Shown here: piece after piece, positions 43,480 through 52,468 of the stretch
How the letters are laid out: each line of letters opens with the position of its first letter
How positions within the stretch are numbered: the stretch's first letter is position 1
Assembly: GCF_027924965.1 (NCBI RefSeq)
Contig: NZ_AP027056.1
Location: 248,001-312,000, forward strand
Direction of reading: 5' to 3'
Origin: Limnohabitans sp. TEGF004
GTDB lineage: Bacteria; Pseudomonadota; Gammaproteobacteria; Burkholderiales; Burkholderiaceae_C
Length of the DNA stretch: 64,000 nt
The notes under the pieces: model-generated
Told to the model about the DNA's origin: nothing
What the model saw: the letters and a program-made list of their open reading frames with translations, nothing else
Database searches by the model: none
Translations under genes and position numbers: made by a program

Positions 43480-45314
43480 CATTCCGCAACAAGAATGAAC
43501 TTGGCTGCGCTGCCTTCAGGCGCAGGCACAAACTGCCACACCGTGTCGTGGTAACTGGCCACGCTGGCACGGTGAGCGATAGACACCAAGCCACCGCCTT
43601 CTTCGCGCACCATGGTCAACAGCTTTTCGTACAGCGTTTTCTCGGCGGCTTCGTCGAGAGCGCTGGTGGCTTCGTCAGCAAACACCCAACGTGGGCGCTT
43701 CAGTAACACACGCGCCAAAGCCAAGCGTTGTTGCTCGCCGCCTGAGAGCTGTTGTGTCCAATAGCCTGCTACGTCTAGCTCGTTCACCAGGTGAGGCAGC
43801 AGTGCGTCGTACAGCGCGTTCTTCAAGGCTTCATCGGTGTAGTGCTCGGCGCTATCTGGATAAGCCAGCGCTTGACGCAAGGTGCCTTCGGGGAAGTAAG
43901 GGCGCTGCGGCATGAACACGCTTCGTTCGGGCAACACCACGGGGCCGTAGGTGATGGGCTCGCCACGGCGGTCGTGCGTGGGCGATGTCACATGCGGCCA
44001 AATGCCTGCCAACACGCGCAGCAAGGTGGATTTGCCGCAGCCCGATGGACCGCGAATCAACACGGTGTCGCCAGCAGCGGCGTTGAGCGATGTGTCGGCC
44101 AGCAACACCTCGCCATTGGGCAGCGAGATGGTGAGGGGTGTGGTGTGCAGGGCGTTGATGCCCGAGACAGCGCCGGTGAAAGACAGTGGCGTAGTGTCTG
44201 GCTCGGCTGCCTCATCCACTTTGACTGCCAGCATCTGATCTTGAAAACTCGTCAAACGCAGCGTGGTGGCTTGCCACGATGCCAAGCGGCTGTAGTTGCT
44301 GATGAACCAGCTGAGCGACTCTTGCACTTGACCAAATGCCGAAGAGATTTGCATCAACTCGCCCAACTGAATCGACCCGCTGAAATAGCGCGGTGAGGCC
44401 ACCAACATGGGGAACACCACCGCCGCTTGGCCATAGCCCGAGTTGAACCAGGTGTAGCGTTTTTGCACGCGCAGCAAACGCATGAAGTTATCCAGCACCA
44501 GTGCAAAGCGCTCTTGCAGCGACAAGCGTTCCACGCGGCCTCCACGGTCAAGTGCAATGGCTTCGCTGTACTCGCGCACGCGCATCAGGTGGTGACGGAA
44601 ATCGGCTTCAAGCCGCTGCTGCGTGAAGTTGAGTGACGCCATCGAGCGGCCAATGAAGTGACCGATCAAGCTGCCTGCTAACGCGTAGGCCAACGCCATC
44701 CAAACCATGAAGCCGGGGAGGTTGTAGGTCTCGCCCAGTACATCAAAACTAAAGCCGCCAGATAGGCCCCACAAGATGCCCACAAAGCTCAGCAGCGTGA
44801 CCGATGCGTCGAGCAAGCCGAGTGACAAGCTGACCGTGTCAGCGGTGAACTGCTGCACATCTTCTTGAATCCGTTGGTCGGGGTTGTCTGTGCCGTTCTT
44901 GCTTTGTAATTCCAGTTGATAAAACACATGGCCTTTGAGCCAGCGTTGCAAGTAGTCGCGCGTCATCCACGCACGCCACCGCACTTGCAGTAGTTGCGTG
45001 AGGTAGAAGCGATACACCGCCACGATGATGAAACACGTGGCCAGCATGGCGAACACACCGAGCTGATGCCAAAACACAGCGGCGTCACGGTTTTGCAGTG
45101 CGTCATAAAACACGCGGTTCCAGTCGTTGAACAGAACCATCATGTAAACCATGCCGAGGTTCAAGCCCACGCAAGCGGCCAGCAACAAGCGGGCTCGCCA
45201 TTTTTCTTCCGACTTGAAATAGGGCAGTGACAAAGCCCAGACACGGCTGAGTTGCAAGCGGCTTTTTTGCCAATTCGTTGCCACGTTGTTGGCAACGCTT
45301 CTGAATGCGTTCAT
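43479..45314 (-). CDS. ABC transporter, fused permease and ATPase (YddA-like)
   Basis: A 611-residue half-transporter. Residues about 40-330 form an ABC_membrane_2-type permease with six helices; YFSGSIQLGELMQISSAFGQVQESLSWFI is the SbmA/BacA-like coupling helix region. Residues about 390-600 are the nucleotide-binding domain: Walker A GPSGCGKSTL, signature LSGGEQQRLAL, Walker B ARVLLKRPRWVFADEATSALDE. Similar to E. coli YddA and vitamin B12/bacteriocin-peptide importers. Substrate unknown. Monocistronic, 5 bases after the 5'-nucleotidase stop. Confidence 0.9.
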   Translation of the reverse strand: MNAFRSVANNVATNWQKSRLQLSRVWALSLPYFKSEEKWRARLLLAACVGLNLGMVYMMVLFNDWNRVFYDALQNRDAAVFWHQLGVFAMLATCFIIVAVYRFYLTQLLQVRWRAWMTRDYLQRWLKGHVFYQLELQSKNGTDNPDQRIQEDVQQFTADTVSLSLGLLDASVTLLSFVGILWGLSGGFSFDVLGETYNLPGFMVWMALAYALAGSLIGHFIGRSMASLNFTQQRLEADFRHHLMRVREYSEAIALDRGGRVERLSLQERFALVLDNFMRLLRVQKRYTWFNSGYGQAAVVFPMLVASPRYFSGSIQLGELMQISSAFGQVQESLSWFISNYSRLASWQATTLRLTSFQDQMLAVKVDEAAEPDTTPLSFTGAVSGINALHTTPLTISLPNGEVLLADTSLNAAAGDTVLIRGPSGCGKSTLLRVLAGIWPHVTSPTHDRRGEPITYGPVVLPERSVFMPQRPYFPEGTLRQALAYPDSAEHYTDEALKNALYDALLPHLVNELDVAGYWTQQLSGGEQQRLALARVLLKRPRWVFADEATSALDEAAEKTLYEKLLTMVREEGGGLVSIAHRASVASYHDTVWQFVPAPEGSAAKFILVAE

Positions 45315-45319
45315 GTTTT

Positions 45320-46222
45320 TTAGACTTCGGTGTTGCGCACGCCGCTGGCTACATGGCCTGCGGGCACGTGACGGGCGGCTGATTCGATGTGGCCGGTTTG
45401 GTCGTCAAAGAAAAAGTCGGGTTCAAACTCGCGCAAGAACTCGCCTTTTTCAAGGCCACCCAAGAACATGGCTTCATCCACTTCAATGTTCCAGTTCATC
45501 AGCGTGCGAATCGCACGTTCGTGCGCGGGCGCACTGCGCGCGGTGACCAGTGCGGTGCGAATGCGCATGTGCGGTGTGCCTGCTTGTTGCAGGCCTTGCA
45601 GGGCTAGCAGCAATGGTTTGAATGGGCCAGCGGGCAAAGGCTGTGCGGCATTGGTTTTTTCGTGCTGCTGAAACGCGTCCAAGCCTTGGGTTTGAAACAC
45701 ACGTTCTGCTTCGTCGCTGAACAACACCGCATCACCGTCAAAGGCGATGCGCACTTCGTGTGGGTTGGCTTCTGAGGCGTGGGCAGAGTGCGGGTACACC
45801 TGCGCGGCAGGCACACCCGCGTCTAGGGCCGAGCGCACATCTGACAAATGCGTAGACAAAAACAAGTTGGCGTTGAGCGGGCGCAAATAGCGCCAAGGCG
45901 ATTGCCCGCGTGTGAAGCTGCCGCGCTGAATAGGCAGACCGTAGTGCTGCGCTGAGCGGAACACGCGCATGCCGCTGACGGGGTCATTGCGCGAAAGGAT
46001 GACCACTTCCACGCGTTGCGCCTCAGAGGTGTTGAAGGCCAAGAGCTTTTGCACCAACGAGAAAGCGACGCCAGGCTTGGCCGGTGTTTCAAGGCGATCA
46101 AGCTGCAGGTTCATGTAGGCGCGGTCATCGCCTTGTTCGAAGACTTGGTTTTCTTCTTCGAAGTCAAACAGCGCTCGCGAGGAGATCGCTACAACCAATT
46201 TACCGTCGAGAGAAACACCCAT
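45320..46222 (-). CDS. 5'-nucleotidase, cytosolic type
   Basis: A 300-residue protein of the 5-nucleotidase family PF06189: DGKLVVAISSRALFDFEEE at the start, VVILSRNDPVSGMRVF, FLSTHLSDVRSALDAG and FLGGLEKGEFLREFEPDFFFDD. The family dephosphorylates nucleoside monophosphates in the cytoplasm. It lies 3 bases after gspF and may be read on the gsp transcript, though it has no known secretion role. Confidence 0.85.
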   Translation of the reverse strand: MGVSLDGKLVVAISSRALFDFEEENQVFEQGDDRAYMNLQLDRLETPAKPGVAFSLVQKLLAFNTSEAQRVEVVILSRNDPVSGMRVFRSAQHYGLPIQRGSFTRGQSPWRYLRPLNANLFLSTHLSDVRSALDAGVPAAQVYPHSAHASEANPHEVRIAFDGDAVLFSDEAERVFQTQGLDAFQQHEKTNAAQPLPAGPFKPLLLALQGLQQAGTPHMRIRTALVTARSAPAHERAIRTLMNWNIEVDEAMFLGGLEKGEFLREFEPDFFFDDQTGHIESAARHVPAGHVASGVRNTEV

Positions 46223-46225
46223 GAA

Positions 46226-47440
46226 TTACCTCACCCACTGATTGAGTTGAATGATGGGCAGCATGACCGCTAAAACAATCAGCATCACCATCGCACCCAT
46301 TGCCACGATGAGCAAGGGCTCCAGAATTGTTGCCAGTTGCAAAGCGCGGCGCTGCACTTCTTCGCTCAGCTGTGCAGCTGCGCGTTGCAGCATGGTGGGC
46401 AGTGTGCCGGTCTGCTCGCCCAAGCGCGAGAACATCACCAACAAACGTGGAAAGCGTTTGTGCTGCGCAAGGGCCGATGCCAGCGGTGCGCCTTCACGCA
46501 CCAGCACCAATGCGTCTTGCGCATCGCGCTTAAGCGCTGTGTTGCTGAGTGTGTCGGCTGCTGCTTGCAAGGCTTTCAAAATCGGCACACCTGCGGTGGC
46601 CAGCATGGCCAAGGTGCTGGCAAAGCGTGCAGCGTTGTAGCCACGGGCCAAGCGGCCAATCAACGGCAACTGCAACCACATGGCATCAAAACGCAAGCGC
46701 ACATCGGCTTGTTTCAACGCCACATGGCCACCAGCGGATAACAAGGCAACCAGCACCAAGCCCCACAACCAAAAGTTTTGTACAAAGCTACTCAAGGCCA
46801 ACATGAAGCTCGTGAGCGCGGGGAGTTGCTGCTGGTTGCTGCCAAACACCTGCGCCACTTGCGGCACGACATAGGCCAGCAAAAACAACACGATGACCAA
46901 CGCCACCACACACACGATGGCGGGGTACAGACCTGCTGCCAACAACTTGCCGCGCAAGTTTTGCTGCTCTTGCAAATCGTCGGCCAAGCGTTCGAGTACC
47001 AGGCCTAAGTGGCCGCTTTGCTCTCCCGCGCCAATCACCGCGGTGAAGATGGCACTGAACTCACGCGGGTGCTGACTCAGCGCTTTGGCAAACGGTGCGC
47101 CCGCATTCACCTCGGTGCGCAGGGCAGACACCAAGTCGCGTTGGCGGGGCGTTTCTGCTTCGTCGCTCAACGCAGCCAATGCGCGTTCGAGTGGCAAGCC
47201 TGCGTTGACTAGGCCTGAGAGTTGACGCGTCCACACAGCCAATGCCGTGCTGCCAAACACTTTGCTTTCCCAAATGACGGTGTTCAAGCCGCTGCTGGTG
47301 CGCTGCACAGGTTTCACTTTGAGGGGCACCAAATCTTGCGCGCGCAACTGGCTGCGTGCGGTGCGCGCGGTATCGGCCTCGAGCACGCCACGGTGCGTTT
47401 GGCCTTGGGCGTCTAGGGCTTCAAACGAATAGGCGGGCAT
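46226..47440 (-). CDS. gspF: Type II secretion inner-membrane protein GspF
   Basis: A 404-residue protein with two T2SSF domains (residues about 70-190 and 272-395) and three membrane helices, the first near 170-190, with LGLVLERLADDLQEQ and LGEQTGTLPTMLQRAA motifs. GspF is the platform protein of the T2SS that interacts with GspE and GspL. Gap to gspE is 26 bases. Confidence 0.96.
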   Translation of the reverse strand: MPAYSFEALDAQGQTHRGVLEADTARTARSQLRAQDLVPLKVKPVQRTSSGLNTVIWESKVFGSTALAVWTRQLSGLVNAGLPLERALAALSDEAETPRQRDLVSALRTEVNAGAPFAKALSQHPREFSAIFTAVIGAGEQSGHLGLVLERLADDLQEQQNLRGKLLAAGLYPAIVCVVALVIVLFLLAYVVPQVAQVFGSNQQQLPALTSFMLALSSFVQNFWLWGLVLVALLSAGGHVALKQADVRLRFDAMWLQLPLIGRLARGYNAARFASTLAMLATAGVPILKALQAAADTLSNTALKRDAQDALVLVREGAPLASALAQHKRFPRLLVMFSRLGEQTGTLPTMLQRAAAQLSEEVQRRALQLATILEPLLIVAMGAMVMLIVLAVMLPIIQLNQWVR

Positions 47441-47466
47441 GGTGGATCGGGCTTGGTCGCAGGGAC

Positions 47467-48855
47467 TTAGTCGCGGGTGACGCGAATCAGTTCTTCGCGG
47501 GTGGAAATGCCTTGGCGCACCAAACGTTCGCCATCGTCACGCATCAGCGTCATGCCGTTACGCAAAGCCGCCTCGCGCAGTTGCGCTTCGCTGGCTTGGT
47601 TATGGATGAGGGCGCGGATGTCGTCATTGGTGGTGAGCAATTCAAAAATGCCAGTGCGGCCTTGGTAGCCGCTTTGGCCGCACACCTCACACCCCTTGCC
47701 AGAGCAATGCGTACACGTCTTGCGTAGCAAGCGTTGGGCCAAAACGCCCAAGAGCGACGAGCTGAGCAAGAAGGGCTCTACGCCCATGTCGGTCAATCGG
47801 GTGATGGCGCTGGCCGCATCGTTGGTGTGCAGCGTGGCCAACACCAAGTGGCCGGTGAGCGAGGCTTGAATGGCGATTTGCGCGGTTTCGTAATCGCGAA
47901 TTTCACCAATCATGATGATGTCTGGGTCTTGGCGCAGGATGGCGCGCAGAGCTTTGGCAAAGTCCAAATCAATCTTGGGGTTGACCTGTGTTTGGCCCAC
48001 GCCAGCCAGCTCGTATTCAATCGGATCTTCCACCGTCATGATGTTATTGCGTGTGGCGTCTAGCCCTTGCAATGCGGCGTATAGCGTGGTGGTTTTGCCC
48101 GAGCCCGTGGGGCCAGTCACCAAGATGATGCCGTGGGGCTGATGCACCAGTGCTTCAAAGCGGCGCAGAGTTTCGCCTTCCATGCCCACGGCTTGCAGCG
48201 TGAGTTTGCTTTCTGTTTTGTCGAGCAAACGCAGCACGGCGCGTTCACCATGCGCACTGGGCAGGGTGGACACGCGAACGTCAATCGCGCGTTGGCCAAG
48301 GCGCAGCGAAATGCGACCGTCTTGCGGCAAACGCTTTTCAGCAATGTCCAACTCGGCCATGATCTTCAGGCGCGAAATCAGCGCAGCATGCAACGCACGG
48401 TTGGGCTGCACCACTTCGCGCAGCGTGCCGTCCACACGGAAGCGCACGCTGCTGTGGCGCTCATACGGTTCGATGTGAATGTCGCTTGCGCCATCGCGCG
48501 CGGCTTGCGTCAGTAGCGCGTTGAGCATGCGGATGATGGGTGCGTCGTCTGCGGCTTCGAGCAAGTCTTCCACGGCGGGCAGCTCTTGCATCATGCGCGT
48601 GAGGTCGGCGTCGCTTTCGACTTCGCTCACCACGGCGGCGGCGTTGCTGTCGGCTTGTGCATAGGCTTCGCTGATGCGTTTGGCCAGCGTGGCTTTGTCG
48701 GTGTATTCAAACGACTGCACCGCGTGGCGACGGGTCACTTCGCTCCACGCGCTCAGGTCGGGCGCGTCGCTGTGCCACAGCGTGAGCGTGTGGCCATCGT
48801 CCTCCAGCAAGAGCTGGTGGGTGCGGGCAAAGGCGTAGGGCAGCGGGCGGCGCAT
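47467..48855 (-). CDS. gspE: Type II secretion ATPase GspE
   Basis: A 462-residue hexameric ATPase that powers pseudopilus assembly. Walker A GPTGSGKTT (residues 248-256), Walker B in PDIIMIGEIRD (311-321), TLHTNDAASAITRL (341-354). The zinc domain has CTHC (381-384) and CEVC (389-392) with only four residues between; in most GspE proteins the two CxxC pairs are about 30 residues apart. N-terminal part is short. The stop lies 26 bases before gspF start. Confidence 0.96.
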   Translation of the reverse strand: MRRPLPYAFARTHQLLLEDDGHTLTLWHSDAPDLSAWSEVTRRHAVQSFEYTDKATLAKRISEAYAQADSNAAAVVSEVESDADLTRMMQELPAVEDLLEAADDAPIIRMLNALLTQAARDGASDIHIEPYERHSSVRFRVDGTLREVVQPNRALHAALISRLKIMAELDIAEKRLPQDGRISLRLGQRAIDVRVSTLPSAHGERAVLRLLDKTESKLTLQAVGMEGETLRRFEALVHQPHGIILVTGPTGSGKTTTLYAALQGLDATRNNIMTVEDPIEYELAGVGQTQVNPKIDLDFAKALRAILRQDPDIIMIGEIRDYETAQIAIQASLTGHLVLATLHTNDAASAITRLTDMGVEPFLLSSSLLGVLAQRLLRKTCTHCSGKGCEVCGQSGYQGRTGIFELLTTNDDIRALIHNQASEAQLREAALRNGMTLMRDDGERLVRQGISTREELIRVTRD

Positions 48856-48857
48856 GT

Positions 48858-51071
48858 TTATTGGGCGGGTGTGGCGGCTGGCACGGCAGACTGAGGCGTG
48901 TCTGCTTGGCTGCTGCCAGAAGCCTTGGGTTCTTCTTTGGGCTTAGGCACGGGCGCGGGGGGCAAGACAGGCGCATTGCCAGAGCCCAGGATGGGGTTGA
49001 AGCCAGGCTGCGCGTTTTGTTGCATGCCCATCATTTGTTGGTAGCGGTTGTTGCTGAGCGCATCCGAAGCCGCCGCATCACGCATGACGACGGGACGCAA
49101 GAACACCATCAAGTTTTTTTTGGTTCGCGTACGGCTTTCGCTCTTGAACAGCCAGCCAATGACAGGGATATCGCCAAACAACGGCACTTGACTCGCACCG
49201 CCAGAGTACTCGTCGGATAACAAACCACCCAGCACGATGATGGAGCCATCGTCAACCAGCACATTCGATTCGATGCTGCGCTTGTTGGTGATCAGGCCAG
49301 TAGATGAACCCACAGAGTTGGGCACGACGCTAGACACTTCTTGGAAGATGGTGAGCTTGACGGTACCGGTCTCGCTGATTTGTGGTTTGACCTTGAGGGT
49401 CAAGCCCACGTCTTTGCGTTCCACGGTTTGGAACGGATTGACCGAGCCGTTGGTCGTGTTGTTGTTGGTGTACTGGCCTGTGACGAAAGGTACGTTTTGA
49501 CCCACGACGATCTTGGCTTCTTCGTTGTCGATGGTGAGCAAGGTTGGTGTGGACAGCACATTGCCATCACCGTTTTGTTGCAAGAACGTGGCCAAGCTGC
49601 TCAGCACATAAGTGCCATTGATTTGTCTCGCGTTTCCAATGTTCAGTCCACCACCCAATGCGCTGAGTGCCGCTGCACCGCCTGAGGCACCGATGATGTT
49701 GCCTTGTCCAATCGTCGTGCTGATTGGGTTATTGAAATTGGTGCCAATGATGCCAATGTTGCCGCCCGATTGGCCTGTGGCGGTTTGCCACTGAATGCCC
49801 ATTTGCGCCGCTTTGTCGGCATTCACTTCGGCAATCAAACTCTCCACCATCACTTGCGCGCGACGTTGGTCGAGCATGTCAATCACGGCGCGCAGTTGGC
49901 GGTACTGTGGTTCGGGGGCTGTGATGATGAGTGAGTTGGTGGCCGTGTCGGCTTGAATTTGTCCGCCCGTTGCAGAACCACTGACAGTGGCTGTGCTGCC
50001 CAAGGTGCTACCGGCTGTTGCAGATGCAGGTGTTGCTGCTGTGGGGTTGGCTGCAGCGGTGCCCATCGGTGATGAACTACCTGCGCCGCCTGTGGCTTGG
50101 CCGCTGACCGCTGCACGCAAGGTGGTAGCCAGTTTGGTGGCGTCCGCATTTTTCAAATACACCACATGGATGTTGCCGCTGGGGTTGGTGCCACCGGGTT
50201 GATCCAGCTTGGCGACCAAAGATTTGACCAAGGCCACACGTGCAGGATTGGCTGCACGCAAGATGAGGGTGTTGCTGCGTGGCTCAGCCAGCAGCGTGGT
50301 TTTGTATTCGGCACCGGTTTGACCTGGGGTGGCGGGCGCTTGCGCAGTGTTGCTGCCCGATTCCACCAAACGCAACACCAAGGGTGCCAAGTCCACCGCG
50401 ATGGCGTGCTTGAGTTGGATCACTTCCACATCACTGGCGTTGGACACATCCAGCGTGGCGATGATGCGGGCCATGCGCTGCAGGTTGTCGGCGTAGTCAG
50501 TGATGATGATGGAGTTGTTGCCGGGGTTGACGTTGATGGTGTTGTTGGGGCTGATGAGCGGGCGCAACACGGGCACCAAGTTATTGGCTTGCTCAAAGTT
50601 GAGCTTGAAGATGTGCGTGACGATTTGGCCGCTGCCTGAGCCGCCGATGCCATTTTGAATTTCTTGCACATTGCCGCCTTGCAGCTTTGCATCGGCCTCG
50701 GGCACGATTTTGTAGAGGCCCTTGGTCTCGACCATGGCAAAGCCTTGCAAGCGCAAGGCTGACAAAAACTGGCTCCATGCTTCGTTGGGTGAGACCGGCA
50801 ACTCGGTGGTGAGGTTGATCGTGCCTTTGACGCGTGGGTCCACCACCAAGTTGCGATTGGAGAGCGTGGCCAAGGTGCGTGCCACAGACTCAATCTCAGC
50901 ATTTACAAAGTTGAGTGTGATGGGCTGCTGTTGTGCGGTGGCTTTTTTGGCAGGCGGCGCGGCGTGTGCGGGTGACACGCCGAGTAACGCAGGTGCGAGG
51001 CTCAAACCTAGACTCAGATGAATGGCAAGTGCCAAAGCAGAGGGTTGGAGATAAGTGTGTTGCTTAGCCAT
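48858..51071 (-). CDS. gspD: Type II secretion outer-membrane secretin GspD
   Basis: A 737-residue secretin with a signal peptide (to about residue 38), N0 domain (ITLNFVNAEIESVARTLA), three N1-N3 domains, a Ser/Gly/Thr-rich linker in N3 (residues about 325-370) and the secretin domain ending in LGGLLSDEYSGG and VPLFGDIPVIGWLFKS. The C-terminus is Pro/Lys/Ser-rich, possibly binding a pilotin. Forms the outer-membrane pore. Confidence 0.97.
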   Translation of the reverse strand: MAKQHTYLQPSALALAIHLSLGLSLAPALLGVSPAHAAPPAKKATAQQQPITLNFVNAEIESVARTLATLSNRNLVVDPRVKGTINLTTELPVSPNEAWSQFLSALRLQGFAMVETKGLYKIVPEADAKLQGGNVQEIQNGIGGSGSGQIVTHIFKLNFEQANNLVPVLRPLISPNNTINVNPGNNSIIITDYADNLQRMARIIATLDVSNASDVEVIQLKHAIAVDLAPLVLRLVESGSNTAQAPATPGQTGAEYKTTLLAEPRSNTLILRAANPARVALVKSLVAKLDQPGGTNPSGNIHVVYLKNADATKLATTLRAAVSGQATGGAGSSSPMGTAAANPTAATPASATAGSTLGSTATVSGSATGGQIQADTATNSLIITAPEPQYRQLRAVIDMLDQRRAQVMVESLIAEVNADKAAQMGIQWQTATGQSGGNIGIIGTNFNNPISTTIGQGNIIGASGGAAALSALGGGLNIGNARQINGTYVLSSLATFLQQNGDGNVLSTPTLLTIDNEEAKIVVGQNVPFVTGQYTNNNTTNGSVNPFQTVERKDVGLTLKVKPQISETGTVKLTIFQEVSSVVPNSVGSSTGLITNKRSIESNVLVDDGSIIVLGGLLSDEYSGGASQVPLFGDIPVIGWLFKSESRTRTKKNLMVFLRPVVMRDAAASDALSNNRYQQMMGMQQNAQPGFNPILGSGNAPVLPPAPVPKPKEEPKASGSSQADTPQSAVPAATPAQ

Positions 51072-51076
51072 ACGCG

Positions 51077-51916
51077 TTAACCCATTTTCAAAATCGACTT
51101 GGCACCTTGACGTTGGCCAAGGATGTTCAATAAATTAGAGAGCGCTGCTTCTGCATCAGGCGCGGCTCTGGCCTCGCCATTGAAGCGCATGCGCCCATTG
51201 TGTAGTTGGCCCGTGCCCTGCAAGAGCAAGCTGCCTTCCAGTGTGTCCAGCGTCAGTGCCACGCCCTCACCGCCTTGCACGCGAACACGGTAAGTGCCCA
51301 AGGGGCGCAGCGTAGACAAGCGCGTTGACAGCTGTTGCAGTTGCAGCTCAGCTTGACCTTGTAATTGTTCCGAGCCCGCTTGCTGGGACCATTGCAGCTG
51401 CGTGGTGTGCAGTTGCATTTGGCCCTCGGGCTGAATGGTGTTCCACGGCGCACCCAAACCCACCAGCCAGCTGGCGGGCCAGTTGGACGTGTGGTCGCTG
51501 ACCTGCACGCGCACGCCGCGCCACATGGGTGAGACATCCACACGCACGGGTTGTGGTGTGCAACACGCAGAGGCTACGGTGGCGCTGAGGGTGGGGCGCC
51601 AGTTGGCCCAGTCGAGGCGAGGGCCAAGTTGCCATGTCACGCGCGTGGGTAAGGATGTGGTGTTGGCGGGGCGCGCCATGTTGGCAGTGGTCCCGATGTT
51701 GAGCGGGCCTTCGTTGAGCACCCATTGCGCCGAACCATTCCACACGGTGCCTTGTGCGTCGGGCAACAACACGCGCTCACCGCTGGCTTGCTCAATGGCG
51801 TGCGTCAGCCAATGCGCAGGGGCTTGGGTGATGAAGGCCAGCGCTAAGCCCAAACCCGCACCTGTCCAAGCCCAGCGTCGGCTGGTGTTGGGGGCGAGGG
51901 CTGGATGGCGTTGCAT
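51077..51916 (-). CDS. gspN: Type II secretion protein GspN
   Basis: A 279-residue protein with one N-terminal helix (about residues 15-30) and a periplasmic part matching the GspN/T2SSN family (WQLGPRLDWANW, GGEGVALTLDTLEGSLLLQGTGQL). GspN is an accessory, non-universal part of the T2SS. It lies between gspM and gspD with short gaps. Confidence 0.85.
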   Translation of the reverse strand: MQRHPALAPNTSRRWAWTGAGLGLALAFITQAPAHWLTHAIEQASGERVLLPDAQGTVWNGSAQWVLNEGPLNIGTTANMARPANTTSLPTRVTWQLGPRLDWANWRPTLSATVASACCTPQPVRVDVSPMWRGVRVQVSDHTSNWPASWLVGLGAPWNTIQPEGQMQLHTTQLQWSQQAGSEQLQGQAELQLQQLSTRLSTLRPLGTYRVRVQGGEGVALTLDTLEGSLLLQGTGQLHNGRMRFNGEARAAPDAEAALSNLLNILGQRQGAKSILKMG

Positions 51917-51925
51917 GGTGTCGTT

Positions 51926-52468
51926 TTAGTTGGCCGTTGCGCCACGGTTGGGTAGGCTCAACACGAGGTTGCCGTCCCACACCACGACATTCGCATTGCT
52001 AACAGGCGTTGTAGGGGGCGTTGTGCTTGCTGTGCCGGTGGTGTTGCGCGTCAAGTGCGCTTCCACAGGCAAAGCCTGTGCTTGGCTGCGTGCTTGTGTC
52101 AACCAGTTCGCCAAGGCGGGGGCCGGCACTGCTTTGAGTTGCACGGTCACGCGGTCGCCTTGTACGTTGAGTTGCATTTGCGTGCCAGGGGTGAGGCTTT
52201 GCAAACTGCGCAGCGCTTCATCGCGAGAGAGGGGTGTGCGCGCTTTCAGCGCTTGTTCCTGCGCTTGCAAAGCCAGCATGTGGGCTTGTTGTTGGCCGAT
52301 GTGCGCGCGTCGGTTGTCGCTGTCGCGCAAGGTGTTGAGCGCAGGGGCAATGGCGATGGACCAAAACAACAACACGCCAAGCAATGCACCCAACACAGAG
52401 ACGCCACGTTGTTCACGCGGGCTCAAAGCTTGCCAGCGGGCTTGTGCCTGTGCGCGAAGTTCTTTCAT
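51926..52468 (-). CDS. gspM: Type II secretion protein GspM
   Basis: A 180-residue inner-membrane protein with one N-terminal helix (about 28-50) and a coiled-coil plus ferredoxin-like periplasmic domain. GspM stabilises GspL. Start at ATG 52468; nine residues of in-frame upstream sequence lie inside gspL and are not needed. 4-base overlap with gspL. Confidence 0.87.
   Translation of the reverse strand: MKELRAQAQARWQALSPREQRGVSVLGALLGVLLFWSIAIAPALNTLRDSDNRRAHIGQQQAHMLALQAQEQALKARTPLSRDEALRSLQSLTPGTQMQLNVQGDRVTVQLKAVPAPALANWLTQARSQAQALPVEAHLTRNTTGTASTTPPTTPVSNANVVVWDGNLVLSLPNRGATAN

Noticed and set aside
48117..48344. Cys/Ala-rich small frames within gspE and gspD regions
   Set aside because: They are out-of-frame shadows of GC-rich coding sequence.
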